A stretch of 64,000 nucleotides of DNA. It comes from Phragmites australis. Its lineage: Eukaryota; Streptophyta; Magnoliopsida; Poales; Poaceae. Of this stretch, positions 1 through 12,400 are shown piece by piece (position 1 is the stretch's first letter; each line of letters starts with the position of its first letter). The stretch covers positions 2,495,501 to 2,559,500 of the forward strand of contig NC_084939.1 of the NCBI RefSeq assembly GCF_958298935.1, given 5' to 3'. A program made the position numbers and the translations under genes. The notes beneath the pieces are model-generated. The model was given only the letters and a program-made list of their open reading frames with translations. It had not been told where the DNA came from and did no database searches.

Positions 1-967
1 GCCTGCATTTGATCGATTTGAACTCCCAGGGGGTTCCAGTGGTGATTGCTAGGGTAACTGGTGGTTCATGAGGACCACATTAACTTGGATTAGATGAGGG
101 GAGGAGATGGGGGATATCTTTGCCCCCGTTGCCTTTTCACCTTTTGCCCCTTTCGTCCTGCTGGTAGGGCTGGGGCTGCTAGGTCTGTTTCCAAGACAGG
201 ATTTCGTTAGTGCCCTGGCCATCTCCTAGGGATTTGAGGTCTGCATTGGAGAGATTATCATGGTGTTTAAGTGCTGCTTTTGAGGCGTTTTTCCTTGTGA
301 TACATTTGCTTGTTCAGAGGTTGGAATTGGGGAAAGGTCTCACTTTGCTGGTTTCTTTTCTCACTCTTTTGGTCCAGCTTAGCTGCTGGCTCAGTCCTTG
401 CTTCCTTTAATCATAGAAATGGTTGAATGCTGCCCTTTAGGTGGGCTTGGTTCAGGTCTTCAAGGAATACACTTTGGCCGTTGGATTATGATGCACTATT
501 GAGCACTTTGAGGTTGATAAAAATGTTACTTCGCCATTTTTCATAGATGTATGAGCGGTTTATTCTTAGACCTGCAGCATGCTTTAGTTGGAGCTCTTGA
601 AGCAATGGCTGTTTCTCTGCTCTGTTTTTTTTTTTCTCTTTTATGCAGTAGACTGTTTGTTTGCCTGCAGTGATTGTTGTGACTTGTGAGGTTTTGTACT
701 GCGCCGCTTTAGCTCAAGTGCTCCTATGTGCAGCATCCCGTTACTGGTCTAATTTAAGTTTGTTTATATGACTATTCTCTGAGATTGATTTCTGCATTTT
801 GTATATTCTGTGAACTGACAGGTATTGCAATCCCTTTTTCTGTGTTGCTAATATCTGAGGAGCAAAGACCACTGCTGGTTCCGAGCAGGATTTCTAATTG
901 GTGGAAGCTTTTATCTGTAGTTGGACTTTGATGAATCAACTGGTCTCTTGTATATTGTGAAATCGCA
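1..967 (+). promoter_or_regulatory. Upstream and 5' UTR region of the DUF630/DUF632 gene
   Basis: No convincing coding region is visible. The stretch is T-rich with several intron-like sites, for example a pyrimidine run near 627-642 and an acceptor-like CTGACAG near 815-821. It is therefore probably 5' UTR with one spliced leader intron, but I cannot fix the exon borders. The transcription start may lie outside the window. Confidence 0.4.
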
Positions 968-3900
968 ATGGGTTCATCTCCCTCCAAAGCCACCAGAGAG
1001 GATGCCCTAGTTCTGTGCAAGGATCGAATGCGCCATATCAGGCGATCCATTGATTCAAGAGATGCACTGTCAGCAGCGCACTTATCATATACTCAATCCC
1101 TCCGCAGTGTGGGGACCGCACTGCGGCGGTATGCTGAGTCTGAGATCTCACCAGAGTCATCGCTCTTCATTTCAGAAGTGGATAAGTCGCCATCACATTC
1201 CTCTATGGCATCCCCATCACCTTCTCGTGCAGTAGAGAATGTTAGCTCTCCGGTGCATCAAGCAAGTCAAATGACTCCTCCCTCAACAAGAATTCATTAC
1301 ATGAAAGCGGCAGGAGCCACTCCAATAACAATCACAATCGATCCATCTGCTGCTGAATTTGTGGGGCAAGAATCTCCGGTCTCTACTTTTGTGCCCCCGC
1401 CACCACCATTGCCCCCAGAATTATGTACCTCGTGGGACTTCTTTGATCCCATTGCTGCTGCTGGTAGTGCTTCTTCCAACAATGAGAACGGGCTAACCTT
1501 GAACTTTAGTAGATTGAAGGGTTTGAGAGATTCAAGGGAAGCCGAAGTAGTGCCATTGAAAGAAGACAACAAAGAAGAAGCAATCATGTCCGATAGAAGG
1601 CATACAAAACTTCCTTGTGGCAATACATCTTCTAAGCAGGAAAGCGAGCCAAAGCAAAGTGGGATGAGTAAACCAAGTCAAATGGTTGATGCTTCAACCA
1701 AAGCTACTTCTTCTGAGCAGGTTGCTGCAAAGGTGGAGGAAAGCGAGATGGAAAAAGAATTGTGCGCAGAGACAGAAGATCCTTCAGAGTTCATTACTCA
1801 TCGTGCGAAAGATTTTGTGTCGAGCATGAAGGACATTGAAACCCGGTTTATACGTGCAGCCGAAGCAGGGAATGAGGTTTCCAGAATGCTTGAGACAAAG
1901 AAGATAAGACTTGACATATGTGCTAAAATACCAGGTGATAATCATGAGGGGTGCAGGTATCTTGTATTTTTTTCAGGATTATGTTAGCATTTTTTTATGA
2001 AGGTTTAATTTGTTTTATTTCTCAAATACTAGGTTCTCCAAGCAAGCCACCTACTGCCCAGTTTGTGTCAGCACTTCGAGTCTGCTGCAATCGTGACATT
2101 ATTCTCAACCAGGGTAAGCGACCTGTTCTCATTGGTCACTTCTCATTATTGTTATCATAATGTTTGCTTGAAGTACTAGTTTTGAATGTTTCTGTAGAAA
2201 CTGCACAGCATGTTTCAAAGGTTGTCACGTGGAAGCGTTCTGTCTCATCTTTATCATCATCCTCTAAGAGTGCACTTATGCCATCGATGATTAAAGATGA
2301 CGTGGACGACAGTAATAGTGATTTTGTTGAGGAATTTGCCATGGTATCTGGAAGCCACTCTTCTACGCTGGACAGGCTACACGCATGGGAGAGAAAACTA
2401 TACGATGAAATCAAGGTACATTTTAAGTACATGTGCACTAAACCCGTCCACTATGATGTGTCAATCTCAAACTGTTTGCTAGGGATCATGAATTAGTTAT
2501 TAGTGTCCCTTCTCTACATGAAATGCTTGTTGTTTTGTTGATATCAAGTAAAAAACTGGTGTATTTTATCCGGCGGTTCTTAACACTGTTTCTGAGACTA
2601 GTGATATCTCTTGTCACAATGTTGATAAATGGAAAACACTTAGTACTTGATCTGTACTCCCTCCGATTGCAAATGTAGGTCGTTTTAGACTTGTACACTA
2701 GGATTAAGAAAGTAGATCAAATGACCTTGTTGCCCTTTATTTATTCTGCATTGGAAAAGATAACTCATTTATTTATGAGAGTAGTAGCATTTATTAAATA
2801 AGGGTAAAAAGGGAACAAAAGAGAAAAAAGTGCATAGAAGTTCGAGAATGACTTATATTTAGAGAATAGTTGAGGATGCTAAAACGACCTATATTTACAA
2901 TCAGAGGGAGTATTAATCTTGCATTTATATGTGCTTTATAACTCAAGTGTAGTTTGCAGATAACTTGTATGCTAGCTAGCAAAGCATAGGGTGCAGGTTG
3001 GGAAATGTCAATAGCTATTATGAAACCTCTCCTTCATCAGTTGGACTCTTGTTGGCATACTGAATCACTATCACTGGCTTACTGCATTATTTGGTGTATG
3101 TAGGCTAGTGAAAATGTCAGAAAGGCTTATGATGAGAAATGTAACCTCCTCCGGCGCCAATTCGCACGAGGTCTAAATGCACAGCTGATTGATAAGACTA
3201 GAGCTGTTGTAAAGGATCTGCATTCCAGGGTATCTGTTGCGATCCAGGCTGTTGATGCAATCTCCAAAAGAATCGAGAAGATAAGGGATGAAGAACTGCA
3301 GCCACAGCTTGTTGAGCTTATTCAAGGGTATATACCTGATAGCATATACATAGCAAACATTTTTCTTAGATAGACTTAATCTTGTCATTTCTTTTACCAC
3401 AACTGTGCATGCACCTTCCTGCTTAATATTTCCTTTTCTAGTGTATGTTAGTAAAAAGTTTCAACTGTCAATATCACTCCAAATTAATTGTCAGCACAAT
3501 ACCGAGAACCAGAATATTACAATTCACAACCTATTCTCAGAAGTACCCTTGTTTTGCTGAACATTCTGATGTCTCACATTTCTACCTTCAATCTGTGCTG
3601 ATCAGAATCTGTTTTGGATATACTGATTTTACAACACCATGCTCACATTTCTTGTCTATTAACCTTGAACATGCAGCCTAATCAGAATGTGGAAATCAAT
3701 GCTGGAATGCCACCACAAACAATTCATCACAATCTCACTGGCATACCATGTGAAAGGCTCAACCACGGTGCAACAAGGCGAGCACCACCGCCAAGCGGCG
3801 ATGCATATGTGGAACGACATGGACTGCTTTTCCTCCAGCTTCAAAAACTGGATCACCGCTCACAAGTTGTACGTCGAGGCCCTCAATGCATGGCTCCAGA

Positions 3901-4334
3901 AGTGCGTCCTGCAGCCACCCCAACGCAGGCGGAAGCGCAAGGTCTCCTTTCCTCCCCGCCAGGCCGTCTCCCCTCCAATATTTGTCCTCTGCCGAGACTG
4001 GCTTGCCATGATGGAATCGCTCCCCACCGACGAGTTATGCATGTCCATCAAAGACGTAATGCAGCTCATCCGTAGCTCGTTTGAGCACCAGGATGACCAG
4101 AACAAACCCAAAAGCGAGTTGCAGGAGTGCGGGATGCTGGAGAACAACGTGCGGGAGGAGGTTAGTGGAAGCGTAGCGGCAGCCGAAGGGTTGCAGTCAA
4201 GGCTGACGACGGTTCTTGATCGCCTGACAAAGTTCTCAGAGGCTTCGCTGAAGTGCTACGAGGAGCTCAAGCAGAACTATGAGATGGCTTGCGATGATTA
4301 CAGGAGAGTCGGACCAAATGCTCAACTTGTTTAG
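968..4334 (+). CDS. DUF630/DUF632 protein (ROLLED AND ERECT LEAF 2-type family), five exons, 715 aa
   Basis: Exons 968-1934, 2033-2113, 2198-2415, 3104-3327 and 3677-4334 join in frame at GT-AG sites, giving 2148 nt. Residues 1-59 are a DUF630 domain starting MGSSPSK. The N-terminal Gly could be myristoylated, but the Cys3 common in this family (MGC) is absent. A proline run and acidic or Ser-rich linker follow. DUF632 runs from about residue 274 to near the end, with coiled-coil-like stretches and the family-typical run around GLIRMWKSM at the exon 4/5 junction. Family members, such as rice REL2, are plant-specific, sometimes plasma-membrane-associated proteins affecting leaf form. The exact role of this paralogue cannot be read from sequence. 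A Stowaway MITE sits in intron 3. Confidence 0.9.
2657..2910. mobile_element. Stowaway (Tc1/mariner) MITE in intron 3
   Basis: The 254-bp element has terminal inverted repeats beginning CTCCCTCCGATTG and ending CAATCAGAGGGAG, flanked by TA dinucleotides (2655-2656 and 2911-2912). CTCCCTCCG-type ends with a TA target duplication are diagnostic of Stowaway MITEs. It lies wholly in an intron and does not disturb the exon model. Confidence 0.9.
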
Positions 4335-5080
4335 CCGTACGTTGATTGTGCTGTATTTTTCTGGATAAAAGTTTCTAGTCTTTCTGTATATATTTTATGA
4401 ACGATCAGATTATGGTAGAATCTTTGGCCTAATATTAGTGCCATCAGTTATCTATGCCTCAGTGTTGTGACCTTTTTCACAATGACAGGACAAGTAATTT
4501 ATCAGAAAATTCAGCGTGCATCTAGTCTTCTACTCGCCTTGCAGTAATGTCATATATACTGGTATGGTTTTGCAAATAATACGGGTAGATTTGTCTTGAA
4601 AAGTAGTTTCATAATAATATAACTTTGCTATATTCTATAAATATATTATATAAAAAATACTAGTTAAATATGTGTTTTAGAAACCGTATCGATATCTAAA
4701 ATCATACTTATTTGTGATTAGAGGGAGTGTGTTTAGCTCACTGATTTTCATGTTTGAGTAGTAATAATACTATTCAACATCATATAAAAAAGTTGTACCA
4801 AAATTCAGTCCTTTATCTGTTTCTTTTAGACTTGGGGTGATTTTTTTCATCCCCAGCTAAGCCATTTTTGGCAAACAAAGTACCATCTTTTTTGTTGTTT
4901 TTATTTACACTGTAACGCTGAACATAGCATATCTCGGCAACTCTCTTGCCGTTCTTTTGAAAAAAAAAATATTGACAAGGAGACCGTGCTTTACGTATAC
5001 TAGCATGGATAAACTTATTTGCTCATCTATACACTTCATTGCAACTTAGTATGCAAGATATCTTGGTGGTATGTATAGCA
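4335..5080. other. 3' UTR and AT-rich intergenic DNA
   Basis: This is probably the 3' UTR of the DUF632 gene followed by AT-rich spacer. A stretch near 4555-4730 ending in AGAGGGAGTG resembles half of a decayed Stowaway-type MITE. I see no gene. Confidence 0.5.
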
Positions 5081-8000
5081 TCTAAAAGCTGACTAGCAGG
5101 ATTTTGACTGTTGAAACGCCCGGATTTTGCGGAGGCGATTTTTTTGGGAGCCATCGGTGCCATTCGCCGCTGGCTGGCAGGCCTCGTCGTCGGCGTTCGG
5201 TGCCTTCCTTCCTGGATCGTCGACATGTTAGCGTGATGGATCGGGTGCAGTAGGTCGATTGGTGGTTCGCGCGAGGTAGATCGCAGGTGGTGGGGGCTCG
5301 TCTGATGTCGCCGGCTCGTCGTCGTCGCATCTTCGGCCACCTGGTTAGCTGATGGGTGCTTTGCTAGGAGGAATCGCCGGCTGACTTCTGAACCCAAAGC
5401 ACATACCAAATTCGTCAGATTTACAATCGGCAGTTAGAATCAAGCTGAGGGGGAAGGACCTGGGAGATATCTGCGAAAGGTTTTGGAAAATTCCACAGGG
5501 TGTCGACAGGCTTTCCTCTCTGCACTCCAACTCCAAAACTAGCCAACGAAAATCATATGCCCAGGTCCTCATGGCTGCTCGTTTTGGCCCGAACGAGTTC
5601 AAGTTCGGCAAGGCGCCGGGCGCTGGTCTTGGAGGTTCCAGCCATGCCGCTACTGCGGCGGCTCTCACAGGCAGTCACGTTGACAATGCAGAGGAGGGTG
5701 GATCAAGGCCGCCTTGCTTCTCCTCTTTCAGTGATGCCGACACTCCCGCAGAGGCTTTGGTGCTCGATCTGGCCCTGGGGGGCTGCACAACAGCTCCTTC
5801 TCCTTCGGGGCGCCGTGCTCAGGGTTCATGGCATCTGCTGGCTCCGAGCAGCGGGCTCAGGGTTCATGGCAAGAAGTCAAGAACAGCGCATGCATGCCGC
5901 CAAGCTCTGCTAGCGTTCCTGAAAAGGGTGAGGCCCAGGCCGTGGCAATGGAAAATGGCACCATCAATTCCATAGAGGACAAGGCATTGAGAGATGGCCC
6001 GTCGTCTACGGTGAAGGCCCGGGGGGCTCTTTCCCTTGGCTTCTTCTCCGCTTGTTCCAGTGGCTATGCCCACCGAGTCAGACCAATGCAAGATGCCGAG
6101 TCACACGCTCCCTAAATACAGGGCGGATGAGCTTCTTCATACGTTGTCTGGAGAAGAGAGGCGGCACGTCAGCTCCGCTGGTCCGGCGATGGTTGGCACG
6201 CCGCTGGCCAGAGCAAACTCATCTCCGGGAGGATCTGTTGGATACTCGACGAACTCATCCAGGGATGAGCAGATGCGGCATTTGGTGTGCGGTGGTTCAA
6301 ATACGCCGGCTGTTACTTTGCAAGGTGAGACTAATATATATGGAGGAGGCAACTGTGGATACTGGGGGAGATGGTGTTTCTGTGCCGCCATTGGTGCATC
6401 CTGTTAGTCGATCGCGGCAGCAGAGGAACACGAAGGTTAAGCCGCTGGCTTTAACGGCTGAGCTCTGTCACAGTGAGCGAACGGCAACAGCTCCCAGCGC
6501 TGGCGGAGTGGCGGCTTCGGACGAGGACTCGCTGGGTCGCGCAATGCATCTCACTGCAGCAAGGAAGCTTGATGGGCTAGTTCTGTGCAATCCCATAGGA
6601 ACCAGCAGCAAGGTACAGGAGGGCCCTGATACGGTCACTGGCAGATATGCGTCATCGACATTGCATCGCCAATAGGTATGTCGGCGGATGCTTCTCTTTA
6701 TTTGTGTTCGTCCTCTAATGATCGCATCATGACCAACATTTCTAATCTTGGATTAACAATGGGTAGTAATGAAGAAGATATATTATAATCCATTAAGGTG
6801 CTTAAGAACATGGAAATTGCCAAATCAGGATAGGCGTCCAGAAAAACTAAACAAATAAGAGTAACAATGAAAACTTAGAAACGACTGAATATAGTGCGGA
6901 TGAGTCGGAATCAGATGCTTTTGATCCACTCTTATCCCACTTAATCAAAGATCTAACGGTGGATAGGGATAAGGTTGATCTTGGTAGCATGTCATGCGAC
7001 CTGCAGGATACACCTCGAAAGTTAGAATCCCGTACCACAAAGTTAAAAAAACAAGGAAGCCAGAAAATCAAGAAAGTAAAGTCAAAAAATAAAACCAATA
7101 ATGTCAAATGTAAGGAGTTTTCTGGAATAGCAGATGTTTTAGTGACTTGGCTAAACTCTGTTACATAAACGACTGTGTCCATGACAATAGACTGGATTTT
7201 ATTGCTCTATTGGAGATGAGGAAAAGCGAGGCAGACAATGGTTTGCTCAATCGTCTTTCCAGCAGAATGGACTTTTCTTGCCATATGGTAGGTCTAGTGG
7301 TATCATAGTTGGGGTGAATTTGACCACTTATGAGATTATCCATATTTCGGATGGGGACTTTTCAATAAAATTTCATCTCCGAAACAAGATGAACTCATTC
7401 AAGTAGACCCTTATTGCAGTGTACAGACCCGCTCAAAACACCAAAACCAAAGTCTCTTGAACTTGTCAACATTTGTTGTAATAACCCTCACCCCTTACTA
7501 ATGGGGGGGGGGGGGGCTTTAACATGTTAAGGTTTAGGCGGAAAAAAATAACAACATATTCTCAAATCGATGGCCATCCTTGTTCAATGCTGTAATCGAC
7601 AGCTTGGATCTAAGGGAAATAGATATGACTGGCCACTAATACACTTGGTCAAATAACCGTCAAAAACCCACCTTCGAGAAACTGGATTGGGTGCTAATGT
7701 CCACTGAATGAGAACTAAAATACCCAAAGGTAACTGTCCAAGCTCGTGAAGGGTTTGCGGACTCCTTAGCACCGGACTCAAACCCTCAAGGTGGTCATAG
7801 ACCCTTTAAGCTAGAACTAGGAGGACTAGCTCGTGAAGGGTGTGCGGATCGAGTAAAGGATGTGTGGAACCGAACGAATAAAGGACGTACACCAATTCAA
7901 AAATGGACAAACAAACTTAGTGCACCGAGATGGTACCTTAGAGGATGGGTTGCCCACACCAGTGGAACTTATAAGCAGCAAAAGAAAGAGCTTCTGGAGA

Positions 8001-9670
8001 CCATAGATGCTCTTGACAAAGATTCAGAGTCAAGAGACTTATCTGAATCCAAGCTCCTTCTAAAAAACCAGGCTAACGAAAAGTTGCTCAAGCTCCTATG
8101 AGAAGAAGAGATAAAATGGTACCAACGAGCAAAAGTCAATCAAATCCTTCATGGAGACAATAACACTCGTTACTTCCAAATGATAGCTAATGGCAAGCAT
8201 AGAAAGCAAATAATCTTCTGCTTGAAGTGGGAAGAAGGAAAGATAATGGGAGAAACCCATCTAATGAATTACATAACAAAATACTACAAAGATCTATTTG
8301 GTCCACCTGAGATGAACCAGTTCGCTATAAGCGAATCCTGGACAGATGATATATCACATGTAATAGATACCGAAAATGATATCCTTACATCCCTTTCATT
8401 GAAAAGGAGGTTCAGGATCTTGTGTTCCAAATGGAACATAACAAAGCCACCAACCCTGATGATTTTCCCGCGGAGTTTTATCAGACGTTCTGGGACGTTA
8501 TCAAGGATGACTTGATGACATTGTTCCATGAGCTGCATTCTGGAGATCTTCCGCTATACAACCTAAACTTCGGAGAAATTATTCTCTTACCAAAAACTAA
8601 GGAAGCAACTTGTATTCAACAATATAGGCCAATTTGCCTATTGAATTTTAGTTTTAAAATTTTCACAAAAGTGGCAACCAATCACATAAATAGCATAGCA
8701 GATCGTATAATCCGACCAACACAAACAACTTTTATGTGTGGTCATAATATTCTAGAAGGGCTAGTTATTCTTCATGAAACTATCTAACGAACTCCATCGA
8801 AAGAAGTTAAATGGTGTTCTTCTAAAAATAGATTTTGAGAAACCTTATGACAAAGTCAATGGCCTTTTCTCTTATAGTGTCTCTGGATGAAAGGTTTCCC
8901 ACCAAAATGGTGTTCTTGGGTGGAACAATTCATATTTAGAGGTAGTGTAGTTATCACAGTAAATGACTCGACCAGACGATTCTTCCAAATGAAAAAAGGA
9001 TTACGTCAGGGTGATCCTTTATCACCGATCTTGTTTAACATTGTTGCGGGCATGTTATCAACACTGATCGCGAGAGAAAAAAAGCGATGGTCAGATTAAG
9101 GAAATAATGCCTCACCTTGTTCAAAAAGGTCTATCTATTCTCCAATATGCCGACAATACAATCATCTTTATGGAATATGATATGGAGAAGGCTAGAGATT
9201 TGAAGCTCTTGCTTTGCTCATTCGAGTAGTTATCTGGCTTAAAGATCAACTTCCATAAGAGCGAGTTGTTCTGCTTTGGTGATGCAAAAGATAGCAGTAA
9301 CCAGTACGAAAATGTATTTGGATCCACGAAAGGAGAGCTTCCTATGCGCTATCTGGGTATTCTAATACACTATCATAAACTTTAAAACTCGGACTGGAAA
9401 GGAGTAGAGGAAATGTTTGAAAAGAGGCTGAGTAGTTGGATGGGCATGCATTTATCATTAAGAGGTAGACTTGTCCTCCTCAACTCAGTCCTTAATAGCT
9501 TGTCGATATATATGATGTTCTTCTTCCTAATTTCTAGAGGGGTTCTTAAAAGATTAAATTACTTTCATTTCAGATTTTACTGGCAAAGTGACAGCCACGA
9601 AAAGAAGTCTCATCTAACAAAATAAAGTGTTCTTTGCTAACCTAAGGAGGTCCAGCAGGAGGAATAGCCA
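5081..9670 (+). mobile_element. Decayed L1-type LINE (non-LTR retrotransposon)
   Basis: From about 7115 the translation, broken by stops and frameshifts, resembles an L1-type ORF2. An endonuclease start (FWNSRCFSDLAK) is followed by RLDFIALLEMRK. Reverse-transcriptase blocks follow: HNKATNPDDFPAEFY near 8430, QYRPICLLN near 8620 and GLRQGDPLSPILFN near 9000. The catalytic YADD box at 9146-9157 reads YADN. The copy is plainly dead. The GC-rich 5.1-6.7 kb part has short open frames that could be ORF1 remnants, but no zinc knuckle is visible and its membership is inferred. The similarity stops near 9670, where the sequence changes character, so the 3' end and poly(A) are missing. Confidence 0.75.
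7115..9622 (+). pseudogene. LINE ORF2 remnant: endonuclease plus reverse transcriptase
   Basis: The order is as in plant L1 ORF2: an APE-type endonuclease (about 7115-7790), a linker with a trace ending LHGDNNTRYFQ near 8150, then fingers and palm of a reverse transcriptase (about 8420-9370). At least three frames are needed to follow it, and internal stops are frequent (for example after 7405, 8100 and 9230). The second catalytic Asp of the palm is Asn. Non-functional. Confidence 0.8.
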
Positions 9671-10403
9671 AGGTGTGCAGCCCAGTAGCGATTGTTGATG
9701 AGGACCGTGTGGGCAGTCGGCCCAGGAGGGCGCGGAGCAGCAGTGGGCTGGACGCGCGCAGTTGGTGTGCACCGGCGGGGCAGGCGTGGCCCAGGACGGG
9801 CGCTCGGCAGGCAGGCCGGGTGGGTGAGGCTCAAGTGGACCAGGCCATGGAGCACGGTGGAGTGGGCCTGATCACTAGGGTAAGGCTCAAGTTTGGGCCT
9901 GCCCGGGGGGGGGGGGTGCTGGCCTAGGTGGCTTTGGGGCGCATGCAGCAGGCCCATGTGGTTGTCGTGGAGGCTCTGGGGAGCTCGGGGGTGGTGTCCA
10001 GCGGCAACGTGTGGCTTGGCATGACGCGTGGTAAGGATTGACCGTGAGGAGACTGAGATCTGGCAGAGATGTTGTGCTAATGGATTCGCGCAGGGCAGTA
10101 GATCATGACATGCGGGTTCAGTAAAAGACCCGGGCAGATAATTCACGGCGAGAGCTAATAGTCTGGTGATTTGGTGATGTGAGACTGAAGTTTTAATTAG
10201 TTATCGGATGGATTGCCATACATGTGATAAGATGTGTCGTGCGGAAGTGTATGAGGTGTGCGGGTGTTGGAGTGCAATAGGAGGTCGCAAACACGAGGTG
10301 TGCATGTGCCGGAACACGGTAGGAGGTCACAGATGCTGATGTTTTTGCAATAAGCGAAGGAGGGGAGGCAGTCGATCGGTTAAATAGACCTCAGAATGGT
10401 GTT
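9671..10403 (+). mobile_element. Left part of an older LTR element, interrupted by the 9.3 kb insertion
   Basis: This stretch has no coding signal. It is taken as part of the same unit as 19727-20787 because the GCAGT duplication shows the two were contiguous before the insertion at 10409-19721. No 5' LTR is seen to the left, so the unit is truncated against the LINE near 9670. A run of 13-14 G lies near 9904-9917. Confidence 0.45.
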
Positions 10404-10408
10404 GCAGT
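10404..10408. repeat. Target-site duplication GCAGT (left copy)
   Basis: GCAGT directly precedes the TG of the left LTR and is repeated exactly at 19722-19726 after the CA of the right LTR. This proves the boundaries of the element. Confidence 0.95.
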
Positions 10409-10787
10409 TGTCGGAGAGTGAACTCCTGTCGCAGGGATCCCGAGAGACCCCTCTTTAGAGATTCGGCCGGGGGGATGATCCTAGAAAAGCTTGTACGGGA
10501 AACGAGCGGGAACGGAAGTAAATGCGATGGCTTGCGGGTACACCGGGTTTTTGGACAGGTTCGGGCCGCGCGGGGGCGTAACACCCTACTCCTGTATGAG
10601 TGTTATATCTATCCTTGAAGGGGATCCTTCAAGGATATATCTGGTTCTCAAAGGAGAGCTGTTTACAAAGAGCTGGAGGCTCTTATGTTCTAGCTAGCTG
10701 GTCTCTTGATCGTCTTGCGATCGGGGGCTGTTGTTTTCTTGTTCTTCGACTGACTCTCCTCCTCCTTTTGGTGTCCTCCATCCTTTC

Positions 10788-10795
10788 CTTTTATA
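10788..10795 (-). promoter_or_regulatory. LTR TATA box (left LTR)
   Basis: On the minus strand the sequence reads CTATAAAAGG, within the LTR and downstream of the repeat array in the element's own direction. It supports the minus orientation. The same box recurs in the right LTR at 18482-18489. Confidence 0.65.
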
Positions 10796-11294
10796 GATGC
10801 GCCGACCTCGACATATCCTGAATGGGAAAGAGGGGACGCGAATGCCCGGGTGCCACGGAGAAAGGCGTAATCATTTCATTTTGGCGAAGTGACAGGGGCG
10901 GTGGAGGAAGGCGGCGTGCATTCGACCACCAGCCGCTGCGGAAGCTTCGGGGTGCTCTGAAAAGGGCCCACCGGACAGCCTCAGAGGTGCCCGGTGCGCC
11001 CACCCTGTCTTGTTCTCCTGCCAGGGCAGGGTGGCAGGCCGAGCGCTTCGACTCTGGCGACGTTATCCCGAGGCGCGCAGGCGAAAACGGGACGGGACCC
11101 GTGCATTTAATGGACCCACGCCCCCCTGCCAGTGCATGGCAGGGTCTGACACTGGAGCGTGGGCAGCCGAGAATGTCAGGATGTCAGAATGTCAGGCCAC
11201 GCGCGCCTATTAAATGCGGCATCGGGCCTTTGACTGGATGACACCCTGACGACGGGGCCCTTTGAGTCTTTGAATGATCTTGCGCGAACCTTCT

Positions 11295-11935
11295 GGGGAC
11301 CGAGTCCTCGGGGGCTGCCACGTGCAGCCCCGAGCATTCTCTCCCGAGCACCTTGGAAGGACCTTCGGGGCACCGAGTCCTCGGGGGCTGCCACGTGCAG
11401 CCCCGAGCACCCTCTCCCGAGCTCCTCGGTGGGACCTTCGGGGCACCGAGTCCTCGGGGGCTGCCACGTGCAGCCCCGAGCACCCTCTCCCGAGCTCCTC
11501 GGTGGGACCTTCGGGGCACCGAGTCCTCGGGGGCTGCCACGTGCAGCCCCGAGTACTCTCTCCCGAGTACTTCGGTGGGACCTTCGGGGCACCGAGTCCT
11601 CGGGGGCTGCCACGTGCAGCCCCGAGTACTCTCTCCCGAGTACTTCAGCGGGACCTTCGGGGTACCGAGTCCTCGGGGGCTGCCACGTGCAACCCCGAGC
11701 ACTCTCTCCCGAGCACCTTGGCGGGACCTTCGGGGTACCGAGTCCTCGGGGGCTGCCACGTGCAACCCCGAGCACTCTCTCCCGAGCACCTTGGAGGGAC
11801 CTTCGGGGCACCGAGTCCTCGGGGGCTGCCACGTGCAGCCCCGAGCACCCTCTCCCGAGCTCCTTGGTGGGACCTTCGGGGCACCGAGTCCTCGGGGGCT
11901 GCCACGTGCAACCCCGAGCACTCTCTCCCGGGACT
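11295..11935. repeat. Nine tandem 73-bp G-box repeats in the left LTR
   Basis: The marker CGAGTCCTCG starts at 11301, 11374, 11447, 11520, 11593, 11666, 11739, 11812 and 11885, a strict 73-bp period. Every unit carries GCCACGTGCA with a CACGTG G-box core, flanked by GGGGCTG and CAGCCCC arms that can pair as a hairpin. Because 73 is not a multiple of three, each strand stays open in all frames across the array. Confidence 0.95.
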
Positions 11936-12027
11936 CTGCTTCCACCTATCTTGCAGGGTGGTGATATGTGGTGGACGGCCGGTCTGGCCTCGGGACTTAG
12001 GGACCCCTGGTTCTAAATACACCGACA

Positions 12028-12043
12028 GTAGCCCCCGGGCCCG
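12028..12043 (-). promoter_or_regulatory. Polypurine-like tract next to the 3' LTR
   Basis: The minus strand reads CGGGCCCGGGGGCTAC directly before TGTCGGTG, the LTR start in that orientation. This is the position of the plus-strand priming tract of a minus-oriented LTR retrotransposon. It is GC-rich rather than purely purine. Confidence 0.6.
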
Positions 12044-12392
12044 TTTGGCAGCTGATGGGACAGAGACTGCGAATGGGCCCTTCGTCGCGACCGAGGCCAA
12101 GGCGGCCAAGGCGGGCCGGATGCCATGTGGCAAACCTTCGAGAGGTGGCCCCTGTGGTTTTTAGACATCAAGCAGGCCCCAACGGGAAAATGAGTGGACG
12201 CGTGTCCATACAACTTCCGAGGGGCGTGATAATCATACGGGCGACCCGCGCGGTTGTCGCGCAGATTGAGGAAAATACGCCTGGCAAACGCTGACATCGT
12301 GCGATCGGCGGGAGATTCGCCTGACAGTTGTGTCGACCGAGGCGACGCTTCGCCGAGCGAACCGTCGGGGCGGCAGTTTTTGAATTTTGAGA

Positions 12393-12400
12393 TATAAAAG
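12393..12400 (+). promoter_or_regulatory. TATA box of the antisense gene
   Basis: TATAAAAG lies about 160 bp before the ATG at 12556 on the plus strand, opposite to the retrotransposon's own direction. A GC/CT-rich leader follows. It suggests that the antisense gene has its own promoter inside the element. Confidence 0.6.

Larger units (their letters stand above)
10409..12027 (-). repeat. Left LTR (3' LTR of the element), 1619 bp
   Basis: It begins TGTCGGAG and ends CCGACA on the plus strand, giving a 6-bp terminal inverted repeat. It looks identical in length and sequence to 18103-19721. It contains nine 73-bp repeats (11295-11935) and a minus-strand TATA box (10788-10795). The many long overlapping open frames here on both strands arise from the stop-free GC-rich repeats and are not genes. 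Confidence 0.95.

Noticed and set aside
5500..6675. Open frames of 100-200 codons as cellular genes
   Set aside because: They overlap in several frames, show no known domain, and lie directly before LINE ORF2 remnants, so they are more likely LINE 5' sequence.
11295..11935. Regular 73-bp repeats as a CRISPR-like array
   Set aside because: The units are contiguous with no unique spacers, lie in an LTR, and the organism is a plant.
11176..12164. Long overlapping open frames of 200-300 codons on both strands in each LTR
   Set aside because: They are produced by the stop-free 73-bp repeats, occur in every frame, are duplicated exactly in the second LTR and resemble no protein family.
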